Source: Paramecium tetraurelia
Taxonomy: Eukaryota > Ciliophora > Oligohymenophorea > Peniculida > Parameciidae
Direction: 5' to 3'
Assembly (NCBI RefSeq): GCF_000165425.1
Contig: NW_001798985.1
Span: 62,001-126,000, forward strand
DNA: 64,000 nucleotides
In this document: positions 49,704 through 62,254 of the stretch, piece after piece
Numbering within the stretch: the stretch's first letter is position 1
How the letters are laid out: every line of letters begins with the position of its first letter
The notes under the pieces: generated by a model
Told to the model about the DNA's origin: nothing
Seen by the model: only the letters and a program-made list of their open reading frames with translations
The model's database searches: none
Program-made: the position numbers and the translations under genes

Positions 49704-52700
49704 ATGATTGTCAAAATACTCTTAAAGACCTACATGGCATTGCAAGCATTTAGCAAACGATATCTACTAGCCTTGAATGATTTGGTGTATGAGAGAAATC
49801 AGGATCACATTTTTTAAATTATAATTGTCTAAATTTTTATCATTCTTCATGAATTGCAATAGATCGAACTTTCAACCAATCCCAACTTTAATTAGTATTA
49901 TTATTGAATATTTAGCTTAATTTTAGAAATTGCAAAGCGATACAGGATCAGTTTTTTATTACCAGTAAATTCCATCTCTGCACTCTATGTAATTGCTACA
50001 TTTACAATAATCTCTTTTGTCATAATCATCATAGTCACAATTTGTTACATGCAAAAACTAATTCAATCAAATTCAATCATCTATTATGTGCTCTCTATCA
50101 ATCATTATCTACTGATCATTCCAATCTTTTTTGCAGGATTTCAAAATGTGACCCAACAAACAGTCAACGGAATATCCATCGTATGCATGCTATTATCATT
50201 TATAATTGAAATATTCAATCTCACTTTGAACACAAAACTGCATTTCATCGAAACCGAAGGAGCCTATTATTCAACAAAAATGCATTTCTTACAAATTATG
50301 TTCAACATTTTATTTTGCTTAATACGTGCAATTGCACCACAGAAGTTCCTAATCATTCAAATATTTCAAATTATCCTCAAACTAATTTACTGCATTAGCA
50401 TAATCTAAAAATAAGATCGCAATACTACTTTTTAATTATCAATACAAACTATCATCATAATTTAGATACTCTTAAATACCTTTAAATTGGATTGGTGTCA
50501 AATAATGATTTATTTTATCCTAGGTATTACTCTAATAATTGCAATTAGATAAAAGATTATCTTATATTATATATTGAATAATAATCAAGTATCTTTATTA
50601 AAACTATAAATTCATAATTTAGTTCAATTTAACAAAAAGAAAAAGATCATTGAAATCTTGATTGCATCTTAAATTCAATATGCAAGTCTCGATGCCTTTC
50701 AAATCGTTAAACATTTCGATACTTTTGATCAGAAAATACAGTACATAGATCATTTAAAAAATAAAAATTGCATGAAAGGACTCCTACTATTGTCCAAAAT
50801 CAAATCAGAAAAATTCTCCTATCTTTAATAACTTAAATTGTAGACCCTCAGGAAGAAATTGAACACCAATTGCAAACGCTATTACAGTCAACAAGAAGAG
50901 ATTAAATTAGCCACAAAAGTATTGATAGTGGAAGATAAAATAATTATGATTTTAAACAAAATATCGAGACTCAAAATAGAATTTTTATTGTAATTAAAAA
51001 GTGATCTAGAGGAGCAAGCATACATCAAAGCAATTCTGAGAGGCTTTAATAAGATTACCCAAGAATTGCAAAATTAGTAACATCAATTTGAATCTCTGAT
51101 AGATTTAACCTAGTTAAAAATGAAATATTTACCATAAAGTGACATTCTAACTTTAAAACACATTGCTAATTTCTATTAAAACTTTTACTTAGATTTCGAG
51201 AAAGTAATCTATCATATCTATTAAAAAGGCTTAATAAATAAGAAACAAAATTGTTGATAGAATATCATGGAACAAAATGATGAATCTCTAAATTGAAGCA
51301 TGTAATTAAAGATATTTATCCAATAGGTCAATCTTTGGTCATTCAAATCAGCTATTTGAAGGAATTCGGAAAGGTTTGCCAACTTAATTTATAGAGATTG
51401 AAATAGACCTTCCCTAATTTGAAAACCGTGCCTCAAAATATTTCTGATATACTGCCTCAGTTTTGGAAGGATTCCTACTATAAATTAATTTAAACATATT
51501 TGGATTCATCATCAAAATCCAAGAATTAATTTGAAGGCATTTTAAACAATGATGCCTTCATCCAACCTTGTTAGATCTATTTATCCTATGAACTTACACC
51601 TGATGACATTATTATTAATCAGTTGATTATTATGGAAAAATTAACTCCATAAATATTATGGTTTAATTCAGATGGAAAGATACTTGGTATTTCTAAGGAA
51701 ATCTATGAGCATTTAATTTAAAAATCAGGGAATGCCTTTACTTAATAATTGAAAGTCAATTAATTTTTGGAGAATGCCATGATATAGTTTTATATTGGTG
51801 AAATTTATTCTTAGGTGTTGCAATTTTAATCTCTAACATTGTAAGAATAGTATTCTCAAAAAATTTCGACTTAATGGAAATTTCCATTAAATCATAAAAA
51901 ATGCTTTGATAAAGTCAAATAATTTTACAATGAAGAAGTTTCTTTGACTTCTAAGAAATCGTTGTAATAAATCTTCTATTCTCAGTCTACCAAAAATATG
52001 TTCAATAATTTTAAATCGAAAGTGACAATTGCTTAAGCCACAGACCCTAAAATTCAGAACATTCCAATCAAAATAATAAAACCCAATTACCAAGAATCAA
52101 TATCTAAGATAGTGATCAGTTCTAAGTCTATCAGCATAGATATCGAATACGAATTAAATCTTAAAATATACGAATAAATTGAAGGTGACCAGATTGGCTT
52201 ATTTTCCATGAACTTTTTACAAGTGGAAGGATTGAAGAGTCATATCTCATAAGATTAATACATTTAGTAAGGGTTGAATCATCTGCTGAATAATATCTAG
52301 CAATGCGAATAATAATAGAGCAATTTGGAATAAAGCCAAGTTTAAGCAGAAAATCTAATCAGTCACAAAGGTCACTATAGACATATCAAGATATCTTTAT
52401 TTCTGCTCCTCATAGTTTCTCTCATTTTGATAATCCTGTCTTACTTTAACATCGCAGCAAATCAAAGTGATATCAAAGTTTTTGAGTATTATTATGATTA
52501 TGCCATTTATCCACAAGCTATTACATTCGCTTATGCTGCACTCTTTTTGAATCAATGGAATCGATAATGTTCGATATCCAAACTTTATAATTTATCTGAA
52601 TTGGTTGAGACATCTAGATTAGGATCCCTTGAATTCGTGAATGGGATATTCTTAGCAAGATACAATATAGATTCAATGGGTTGTTATCTCTTGAGTCTTG

Positions 52701-54188
52701 ATATCCATTAGGAAACAATAATAGCTGATTATTACAGTAATGATACTCTCCAAAGAGATGAGTTGAATTACTTACAATTCTTTGATATAGCTAGAACAAA
52801 GATGGATAAAATGCATAGAGAGAATCTAATTAATTACAAGACACCTTTGGAAGACTATTCAACGTTGAATTCATCTAGTTTTATAAGGCAAAATGTAATC
52901 AAGATATTTGTATTTTGTGATATTGCAATGGATGCTCTGATTTAGATTGTATTAGATAAAATTGAGCAATCAACTTTATAGTTCAATATCATCCTAATTA
53001 TAGAAGGCAGTTTGGCACTAATCATTATTTTCGTTCAATCAAAAACTATGTTTAATTCTTCAGATTTAAAAAATAGAATATTCTAATTGTTAAGTCATCT
53101 AAATCATGATACTATTCATGAAATCATTATTCAATTAGGTGAAATGAATCCTTATCATACTATGACATCCACTATTTAGAATCAATCTACAATCAACAAC
53201 TAATAATCATCTCGTCTCATTAAACAAAAAGCAACTGTGTAAATCAATCATAAATTGATCAATCATAAATATCAATCTCTTAAATCCTTTATGTTACCTT
53301 TAACCTATTTTATTATATTCTTAACTTTAGGATTATCAGTTTCCTTTTTGCATTTAGAATACTACTAATAATACAAGTAGTCTTTGAGAACTACCTTTTA
53401 GTTTGTTAAGTTAAAGAAAATATTTGATAGTTCAGTATTGTTGGGGGAACTCATTAAGACAGAATACTTAATAAACTCAGATTCATTGCAACACATCAAT
53501 TAAATTGAAATTATTTCACAGTTTTTTAATTATACTGATTAATTGTTGCCTATCATTAATAATATCATTGACGAAGTTATGGAGAATGATATTTTTAATT
53601 CATCTACCCAGGAATTAATTATGACTGCTTTGTAAGGGAATTTGTGTGAGAAATTTCCGAATTTCTATTATTATTGCAACATCTCTTCTACTTTGAATTA
53701 TACTGAAAAAGATATTACTTATATGTATTTAACATAGGGGATTAGTGGCATGATGCAAAAATATTAAAATTTATTATAGAGTGAGTTTTCATTTGAAAGA
53801 GACTCCTTACAATATCAAACCAACACTACACTGCTATAGGAATTTTTAGATTCATAAATTCATCAGAACATTTTTGTGTAATATTTTTATGATATGGAGT
53901 ACTTGGTCTTTACTAGTTTCCACTATTTTTATGATCAAACTTTAGCTCTGGGTTAAGAGGTAAAAGATAAATTAAGTTACTTCTTCTTATACTCTGGACT
54001 GATGTAAATATCTATCCTATTTTTCTAGTTCATTGGCTTTGATAACTGTTGAATTTCTAATTTGGTATTATTTGGAAGATTAAGAATTTACTTAATTGAA
54101 ATTTATAATTACACTACTGCCCTAGTCTTTACTCAGGAATAGGAACATTAGTAGATTGGTTCTGAGAACTATTACTTAAATTTATTGA
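49704..54188 (+). CDS. Polytopic PAS protein of tmcB type, copy 2 (1,469 aa)
   Basis: Head-to-tail paralogue of the upstream gene. Introns at 51204-51228 (AAG end), 51302-51326 and 54004-54028 sit at the same three protein positions as in copy 1; total divides by three. N-terminal helices (IFIILHELQQIELS, IISFVIIIIVTICYM) match copy 1 in order. The PAS-like segment is ILWFNSDGKILGISKEIYE and the shared motif is FPLNHKKCF. Membrane pairs follow around ISLFLLLIVSLILIILSYF and SFMLPLTYFIIFLTLGLSV. The two proteins are clearly diverged, so the duplication is old. No upstream promoter room beyond 53 bp. Confidence 0.75.
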
Positions 54189-54224
54189 ATAATTAATTGA
54201 CTTTATAGTTATATATATATAATT

Positions 54225-55454
54225 ATGAAACAAATTAAACCAGCTGCTTCAATTCCAACTAAAGTCAAAGGCAAGGAACTTATTCTTAAATCATAGAACA
54301 TTTAAAAAATAAAGCAATATGAATTTGATCACTTTTTAGACAAAGTTAACCAACCAAAAAGAATAGATAAATTCACAGAGTAAGTTCCTCCTCTGCCTTG
54401 CTAATTTAAATAGCGATAAGTCAAAGAGATTATAACTCTGCCAGAATTTATATAAATGGAAAATCCTCCCCCTTTTGGAGGTGCTCAAGCTGTCAATGAC
54501 AAGGATGATGTAAAAATTTTGCTATTATAAGTAAGCCATTTTGGAGGAGAAATTATAGATGGAGTTGTTTCAATACTTGAAAATTAAGTAATTGAAATAA
54601 GAAGAACAGTAAGAGAGATACTCTTCTATCCATGAGGATAACTACTCTGACACTATTGTTACAATTGAAAATATTTAACATGAATTGTAAAAGGAGCATG
54701 ATCAATATATAGAGAAGTTTGTGAAAAAACTAGAAGAGGAGAAAATTGAGAAGAAAGTTTAAGAATTTGTAAGATTGCCGCTACCAGAATTGCTGAAGAT
54801 CCCAAATTAATTCCCCATTTAGAAGAAGGTAATCTATAATATTCTAATAATGCTTAGGATCAATATAGGGCTCTATCTGCTTAAGACAGGAAACAGGTGC
54901 AAAATGAACATGAAGTAAAACAGTCTGAGATCAAGGCTGAAATTCCAAAAAAAAGTCTGTAGGAGATGGAAAAAATGATAGAGGAAACAAAGAAAGACTA
55001 TTTCAAAATTATAAGAGATTTGGATTTCCTAAATAAAGGGGCTAGACAATTGAAAAATGCTACTTCGTAATAGTATGGTATCAGAAAGAAGGTTGATGAG
55101 CCCAACATTGAGAAACTAATCAAATAAGTAAAAGATACAATTTGGTATACTGAAGGTCTAACAAATGGATTTGATAGAGAGATGGCATTAATTTAGCATA
55201 AAAATTCTCAGGCTAAAAATCTGATTGACATCAATAAAGTATTAGAGCAATCTGATCTGTAAGAATAAAATTAGCAAATAATAATTAACAAAGAGGAAAT
55301 TCCAGCAAGGAGTGAGAAACAAGAGGATAAGAAATTAAACAATTCAAGTTTAATTTCATAAAAGACTCAGGCATCTGCAAAAACTGTCACGAAGGTTGTG
55401 AATTCTAAGAAAGGTAAAGAACTTCAAGATATGATGTCTGATGATTTATTTTGA
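54225..55454 (+). CDS. Coiled-coil protein (392 aa)
   Basis: Introns at 54510-54531 (22 nt, AAG end) and a 29-nt one near 54828; total divides by three. Proline-containing start (FTEQVPPLPCQFKQ), then coil (AILEEKLQMELFQYLKIKQ, QYIEKFVKKLEEEKIEKK), a conserved-looking patch PLPELLKIPNQFPIQ, a helical region (KLIKQVKDTIWYTEGLTNG) and a basic tail. Starts 37 bp after the PAS gene. Cytoskeletal or ciliary role possible but unproven. Confidence 0.65.
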
Positions 55455-55649
55455 AAATTACTATGATTTTTAATATATTATAATTGAAATAGTTTTGTGT
55501 ATTGATTTTCAAAAATTTGACAAAGCTAGAATACCTCTACTTTAATAAATTAAAAAAATGCTCTAAATTAAATCAATTATTATTAAGAGATTTCGTAATA
55601 TTCTGATTTAAAATCACATAAATTTATTTAATAACAGACTCACTGCATC

Positions 55650-56497
55650 ATGGATAACAATGTTAATAGTGTTCCAATTGGCGATCAATAATCTTCGCAA
55701 AGGGTCTAGCTGAATAATTCGAAAAATAATAAATTAGACTACAATTAGCTTTTAAAGTATTCTTAAGCTTGTGATCTACCAAAAACAGATATTGATACAT
55801 TATTAAAAATATTCAAAAGATTAGATATCAATAAATAGGGCTTTCTGAGCTATCACGATATGATTGATCTATTAAAGGGTATGTAATTGTGAATTGAAAA
55901 ACTAGAATTTGGATTCTTGATTGATTAATAATGCAAGGAGAAGATCTTTAAAGAAATCGAGCTCAGAAATACATAATAATTGGATTTCTAAACTATCATT
56001 TTCGTTACAAAAGTGTGCAAGGGATTTGAATCAGAGAACAAACATGAGGAGCAATAAATACACTTTAATGAATTCAGTACAATACAAACAAACTATTTTA
56101 GTCGATGCATTTGTAGCTCTAGGAGGAGAACCTGATGCAAGTGGGTATGTCCATAAAAATAGAATAATTGAAATTTTAAAAGACGAATTTGATTTATAAT
56201 TCGATATTGATGAATTTTTAGAGTAATTGGAAGTTCAAAATGATCAACTTGATTTTGACAATTTCAAAAGTCTCTTTAAAGCTAACAATAAATAATCAAT
56301 GAAAAAAAATAGTAGTTTGCTTTCCGTATATATATCCTCTTAATTCATAGCTATTTTCATAAAGATCCATGGTGAAATCTACTTCGAGTATATCTACAGT
56401 AAAGATACGAATGAAAGACTTTGAAAAATTTGTTTAGAAATTAGAATAAGAGGATTCTGAATTTCTCAGCTAAGCATCCCCCATTAAGAAGGGCTGA
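55650..56497 (+). CDS. EF-hand protein, possibly axonemal (about 257 aa)
   Basis: First EF-hand-like unit at about 50-80 (LLKIFKRLDINKQGFLSYHD), where the loop D-I-N-K-Q-G-F fits a calcium-binding loop. A basic linker follows, then a long helical part and another EF-like unit (LVDAFVALGGEPDASGYVH, later NDQLDFDNFKSLF). The layout is that of calmodulin-like proteins of cilia. The exon boundary after the first EF-hand needs a 49-nt intron ending GCAAG, longer than any other here; the last intron is a normal 25 nt. With both, the total divides by three. Confidence 0.65.
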
Positions 56498-56985
56498 GTG
56501 ATTATAATTCATTTATTGTTATAATTTAAAAACGTACTTATGTGTTATAAATAAATCAATCAACATCATTGTAAAAAGACATTTATGTTGTATATGTTAA
56601 AAGTAAATAAATATTTATATCGATTTTGAATTATTATAATTATCATTTAGAATTTTAATCATATAGTTTTTAATTTATAATCTTTATAATCCAAAAATCA
56701 ATTTCCCCCTTAACAAATGATTGTTTTAAAATATGCTAGATATATTAAAATCTAGACCAATTTCATGAGATTGATATTCCAATATATTAATATTGATATA
56801 AAATATAGGTATTGATAAAGATTAATAGAATTTTTGTATAAAAAGGAAAAATCGAAATTGAAAGATTAGAATTATGGCAAATTTAGGAATTGATTGTTAA
56901 TAAAAAAATGCAGTATTTAGGGATTGATTTATATTAAATAGTAAATTATTATAAAATTATGATAACTCTACACTTTTTTTACAAT
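56498..56985. other. AT-rich intergenic stretch
   Basis: About 490 bp with very low GC. A few short ATG-led frames under 25 codons only; no exon path into the downstream DNA-binding gene was convincing. Confidence 0.4.
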
Positions 56986-57480
56986 ATGGAGAAACCTATT
57001 TGTGAAAAATTCCAACTCATTCCTGTTAAATTTAGAAAGAACCTTTGTTAAAGAGTCAGAGACATAAAGGCAAAGTAACAAAGAAAGAAAAAGAAAAAGG
57101 AAAGAGGAAAGTATAGAAGCTATAGTCTAAGTTTAAAAATTTGTGCGCTCAAATGGATCGAGGAAGGAATAGATGAAAGAACGATTTCAGATAAATTAGA
57201 TATACCATTAAAGAACATAAGAAGGTGGAAAAAGCAAGGTCCTTTTCGAAAGTAAGGATGTGGGCGCAAATCAATCGATTTGGAAATGGAATAAAAACTG
57301 GCAGCATGGTGTCATGAAACCATTAGAAATACCAATAAAAGAGTCTCTCGAGCCATGATTTAAACTTAGGCCTTGAAAATGATTAAGTAAGGAGTTGATT
57401 TCAAAGCAAGCAAAGGATGGACAGATAAATTTGTTAGAAAATATAAACTAATTAGAAATAAAAGGATTTCAAAATCATGA
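56986..57480 (+). CDS. CENP-B/Tc5-type DNA-binding protein, no transposase domain (164 aa)
   Basis: Intronless frame. A very basic N-terminus (about 28-45, KKKKKERGKYRS) precedes a first helix-turn-helix, LKICALKWIEEGIDERTIS plus IPLKNIRRWKKQG (about 50-85). A second helix-turn-helix of the CENP-B/Tc5 kind follows at about 98-160: LEMEQKLAAWCHETIRNTN, AMIQTQALKMIKQ, GWTDKFVRKYKL. This paired DNA-binding unit is known from centromere protein B and pogo/Tigger transposases. The protein ends right after it, so there is no DDE catalytic domain. Likely a domesticated, chromatin-binding or regulatory protein. Flanked by two AT-rich stretches of over 400 bp. Confidence 0.8.
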
Positions 57481-57905
57481 AATATAATAATTAAAATATA
57501 ATACAATTAGGGCAATCACCTTCATTCTATAAATTAAATTACTTATCTATGCATGTTAATGTTTCAAACTATGTGCAATTAAGATAAGTTTAAATCAATT
57601 TAATTGACTAAAATTGATTAATCATCTTCTCTTGAATTAATCACTATATCTGTATGAATTGTAAGAAAATATAAATATTTTGGATAATGAATCAGATCTT
57701 TTCAGAGGAGAATCTTGATTATTAGATACTATATTGATATTTGATGTATGTTTCAATATGAATAAATATAATATTTGCAATTATTCAAACGTAAAAGTAG
57801 ACATATGAAGGAATTCTCAAAAGTATATATATTGATAAATAATTACATTAATTATCAACAAAAAATCAAGAATAATTTTTAAATTATTTATTATATATTC
57901 TCTGC
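57481..57905. other. AT-rich intergenic stretch
   Basis: About 425 bp without a usable frame. Checked for a DDE transposase remnant continuing the upstream gene: none seen in any frame. Confidence 0.45.
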
Positions 57906-58769
57906 ATGTTCCTTAAAAAGACTAGATTTCTGCTTTCTACAGTTATTTTTGATCTAAAGGGTGAACCTATTTTATTCCAGAAACCTAAATATGTAAGTAA
58001 TAATAAAGGTAACATACTTAGAGTCAAATGGCTTCAGAAATATTTTATAAGACGCTTAAAATAGAGGGTAAATTTGAGAAAAACAACATCGATGATTTCC
58101 TACAATAATAATTAAAAGAATAGGAATTAAGCAAAATCAAGCGAAAAGAGGTAAATAAATCACTACTAATTCATAGTTTTTAATAATAGGTACTTTTTTG
58201 TACAAATATAATTTTGTTTAGGAAGATCAAATGTGGGCAAATCTAGTTTATTAAATGCTTTATTAGGAAGGAATGTTGCTGAAACTTCGAATTACCCTGG
58301 GAAAACAAGATCCTTAGATTTTTATAATTTAGGTTAATCAAAGGTGATTGTTGATTCCCCTGGCTACGGTTTTGCAAAGGGGAACAAGAAGGATATACAA
58401 CATTGGGGATATCTCATGCAATATTATATCAAAAACTCTCCTTTCTTAAAATAATCATATGTTCTGATTGACAGTGAGCATGGGTACTTAAAATTACTTA
58501 ATCATCATCAGATTTAAGGATGTGGATGCTATGACATTATAATTGATGTAAAGTTTGGAAAAGCCATTTACAATTGTATTCACAAAGTGTGATAAAATTT
58601 CCAAAATTGATGAATTGGTTTAAAAAAGTAGAGAAAATTTAGAAAAGCACATCTATTCGTCTCAAGTGCTTCATTTTACAAGTGTGAGGTAATGTAAGCA
58701 TTTTAATTAACAAGAAATAGAACTGGTCTAGTTGAATTATAATAAAGTATAGCCTTCTATTGTTAATGA
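57906..58769 (+). CDS. engB: EngB/YsxC-type GTP-binding protein (238 aa)
   Basis: Five introns (29, 26, 32, 28 and 32 nt) leave 238 codons. G-domain motifs are complete: G1 [10 protein letters not shown]2 region [11 protein letters not shown] with the family threonine, G3 DSPGYGFA, G4 TKCDK, and a G5-like SVRTG. Length fits the family (about 200) plus an N-terminal extension that starts [15 protein letters not shown] and could be a mitochondrial presequence. EngB proteins hydrolyse GTP and help assemble the large ribosomal subunit; in eukaryotes the family (GTPBP8) is organellar. Mitochondrial location is inference. Confidence 0.9.
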
Positions 58770-59016
58770 GTATTTAAAATATAATGATTATTAATTCTTG
58801 AGAAACATATAAAAGATGAGCATATTAGCTAATTTCTTATTGTATGCCGTTTGTGCTTTCAATATAGTTTTCTTGTTATGAGCTAAAAATTAAATAATGG
58901 AACTGTGAATTAAATTATATTTTTTTGTAATATATCATCAATTTTATTTGAAAGCATAAAGATCGCTTAGTTCACTATTTATAAATGATGAACTTAATAG
59001 TTGAATATATTTAATA

Positions 59017-61688
59017 ATGAAAATTAATAATAAAGAATTTTGGTATTATTTCAAATGCTTAATTGACATTGCTCTATCGGCGATAATTTATGGTTATTCA
59101 AAAGATTCTTTTATTGTAACTATCAATACAGTTACAATCCAATTATTGGGCATAATATTATCACCTTGCATTAAGAAGAAATTTGGTGGAAAGAAGAGAA
59201 AATATATATAAATTGTTATGTAATTGGCTTAATTGGCACAAATATTTTATTGTTGCTTCTATTTCACAGAAATATTGAGATATGGCTATTTACTTATTAA
59301 ATTTTATGAAAAACAATTAATTGATAATCTATAAAAGCAACTTAGTTACATATTTTTAATTGCTTTGAATGCTCTATAATTGTTTTTGATGATATCATCA
59401 AATGAATAAGGAGTTACTTATTTTACAGTAGGATATGCAACGATGTTGATCTTTAAAGAAAAACATCAAAATTTGAAAAAATAAGAGAAAAATAAATTTA
59501 AGGAGTTAGAAAAAACAGACATCAAACCCACATAATACTAAACCAGATAATCCTTGTTAATTAATCGCATAAATGAATCTGTTAGTTTGAAGTGGATGAA
59601 TAAATTATAAACCTTTCCTGTTGGGATTGTAATTGTAAAAAAATAGAATTTAGAAATTTTATTTGAAAATGATTAATTGCTCTAGATTTTTGAAGCTGAA
59701 AACGATATCGGGAAGTTTATTCTTGAGAATTTGGATTGCACAATAATTTAAAAGAAAAACACCTATTTTTAGCATTAAACCAGTATAGTATTAGACAAAA
59801 ATGGAGTGCTCTAAGCCTCAGGAACATTGAATTTACCGTAGCAGAAAATGTAAAATAAGACTTTTACGATTAAACAAATTTTAAATTTATTAAATATAGG
59901 GCATTTAGAAAAATTTAAGACCCGGGATGATCAATTGGAATTATCAGCTACTTTATGTAAAGGAAATGAAGCCTTTTTTGAAGAGAGAAATCTATTATTT
60001 AAAATTTCATCGGCCTAAGACGAAAATGAATTTTTGATTATTATTCAAGATATCACACTCTAAACAAATTTCAAGAAGATAGAAACAAAAGAGCAGTTTA
60101 TTGTAAAAATGATTGATTCCTTCTCCCATGAACTAAGAACACCATTGAATAGTGCAGAACTATTTCTCTAAGCTTTAAGTTAAACTAATTCCTTACCTGT
60201 TTAATTAAAAGAAAGTTTTATAGATCCTGCAAAAAATTCATTAAGATTACAAGCATACATAATAAGAGACATAATTGATTTCACATAATTCAATTAGAAG
60301 ATGATCAAATATGAATTCTCAGATTTCAATTTTGTAGATATTATCCAAGAAATCAATGATCTGTTTAAACTAATTTTTTAACATAAAAAAATAGGATTAC
60401 ATGTAAATGCTCAGAGATCTATTCCAACCGTCATCAAATCAGATTATTATAGAATCATGTAAATCTTAGTAAACATTCTCTCAAATTCAGTTAAGTTTAG
60501 TTCCAAAGGGTAAGTGGAAGTTGTAATTCAAGGCTTCGACGGTTATGTGTTATTTAGTATCTAAGATTAAGGATAAGGCATAGAACCATAACTATTGACA
60601 AAAATTTAATAAACCCTTCAAGATTTTGCTTTGAATAGAAGTCTTTCTTAATAGCATGAATGGCAAGGGTTGGGACTTTTGGTGAGTCAGATGAACTTGA
60701 TAACTTTGGCACCTCAAAATAAATCCCATCTTTAAATTACATCTAAAGGTTTGAATCAAGGAGTTGAAGTTAAATTCAGAATTAAGACTCAGAGCTAAAT
60801 TTTCACATAATAGTTACCTTAGCATAAAACTTATAAAAGAGGATCACTATAAACACCTAACACAGTTCCCGATCTCAGCGAAGGCTTATAAGGTATTCAA
60901 ATTCAATCTACATAATTAGGCTTATTAATAATTACAAATGCTGAATACAAGAATACTTCAGTCAAAAATATACCTGTTAAAGAACTTCCTTCAGTGGCTG
61001 AGTATTATGGGAAACCATCATCTAATTAGATGGTTGGACTGTAGAATTAAGTTGAGACGGATCTTCAAATTCAAGGTATAAAGTGATATTATATTAGCAT
61101 TTAGATACTGATAGATATGGTTTGACTCATCAGCTTATTTAAATATAATAAAATTTCAATCCTAAATTTATGACTACTAAACAAAGACAAAATTCATTAG
61201 CATCAAGAATGTAACAAAGAAATGATGACCAGAGTTAACTGTAAACAAATTTCAGTAAAGTAAAATTCAAATTTAAATGTTCATGTTAAAGAGCTTTGTC
61301 TGTAGACGATGATTCTTTCAATCAAAAAGCTCTTGAAATGATTCTTGGACAGATGGGATTTGAGATACAACTTGCATATAATGGTTAATAAGCAATTGAA
61401 ATTGTCAAAAATGCTAAAAAATGCTGTGAAAATTGTTAACTCTATGCTTTCATTTTGATGGATTGTTAAATGCCTATTCTAGATGGATGGTAAACAACCA
61501 AAAGATTGAGGAATATGATGAGTGGGAATATCATACCCTCGATTCCTATTATTGGATTGACTGCATTCAATGGACAATATGAAATAGAAAAATGTTATGA
61601 AAGTGGAATGCAAACAGTTTTGACTAAACCATTGAATATTGACGACTTCAAACAAACTTTGATACGCATTTACAGGTTTGTTTTATGA
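59017..61688 (+). CDS. Membrane-bound hybrid histidine kinase (880 aa)
   Basis: One 29-nt intron near 61079-61107; total divides by three. About four hydrophobic helices in the first 130 residues (TINTVTIQLLGIILSPCI, FLIALNALQLFLMIS), then a PAS-like region. The kinase core has the phospho-acceptor box SFSHELRTPLNS (His near 371), the N box ILVNILSNSVKFS (Asn near 490), G1 IQDQGQGIE and G2 GLGLLVS. The C-terminal receiver (about 760-880) has LSVDDDSF, ILMDCQMPILDGW with the phospho-aspartate near 805, LTAFN and LTKPLN. It would autophosphorylate on His and pass phosphate to its own receiver; the downstream phosphotransfer partner is not in the window. Confidence 0.93.
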
Positions 61689-61732
61689 ATTAGTAAAGTA
61701 ATATGAACTATTGATTTGACATGATATAAATT

Positions 61733-62209
61733 TCAAATTTTCTTATCAGCTTAATCTGGTATTTTAAGCATTTCTTAATAATTATAAATCATTATACCTT
61801 TGATTTTCTCATCGAATGATGTGTCATCTAAACTACTTAAATTAATTGATGGGAAGTATGCTTTTGGATCAAAATATCCTAAAATGGTCATCTAATCATA
61901 TTGAACCTTTTGCAATCAGGAAGTTTTATCTTAAAACTATTTCTTTGACCTTGTTGTCATCGAAGTATATCATGTCATCATAAGGATCGAATTCTTAAGT
62001 TCCAGGTTTTCCCAATCTCAGGAACTCCCGAATTTTCTCTGGGTCTAACGATTATCCTTTAGGAATATTTTGAGTTGGCTTATAATTGATAACCTTGTAA
62101 ATTTATGACCACGCCTCAGGATCGTTTCTATCTAAGATTTTACTAGAATGGGATTACATTTATCCAATAAATTAGCAAAATCTTGCATCACTTATTCAGG
62201 TTTCTGCAT
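61733..62209 (-). CDS. Unknown small protein (139 aa)
   Basis: Two introns, 26 nt at 62132-62157 and 31 nt with AAG end near 61900; total divides by three. Begins MQKPEQVMQDFANLLDKY, continues NDPEAWSQIYKVINYKP and EKIREFLRLGKPGTQEFDP, and ends MLKIPDQADKKI. Looks like a compact folded protein, family not recognised. Convergent with the histidine kinase (44 bp apart) and 45 bp past the stop of sds22 on the same strand. Confidence 0.6.
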
Positions 62210-62254
62210 TTTAATTTTTAAATTATTAATATTTTATACTGATTATACTCACAC

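Noticed and set aside
58816..58881. 21-residue hydrophobic micro-ORF after engB
   Set aside because: Too short, and it overlaps sequence that only looked coding when the last engB intron was missed.
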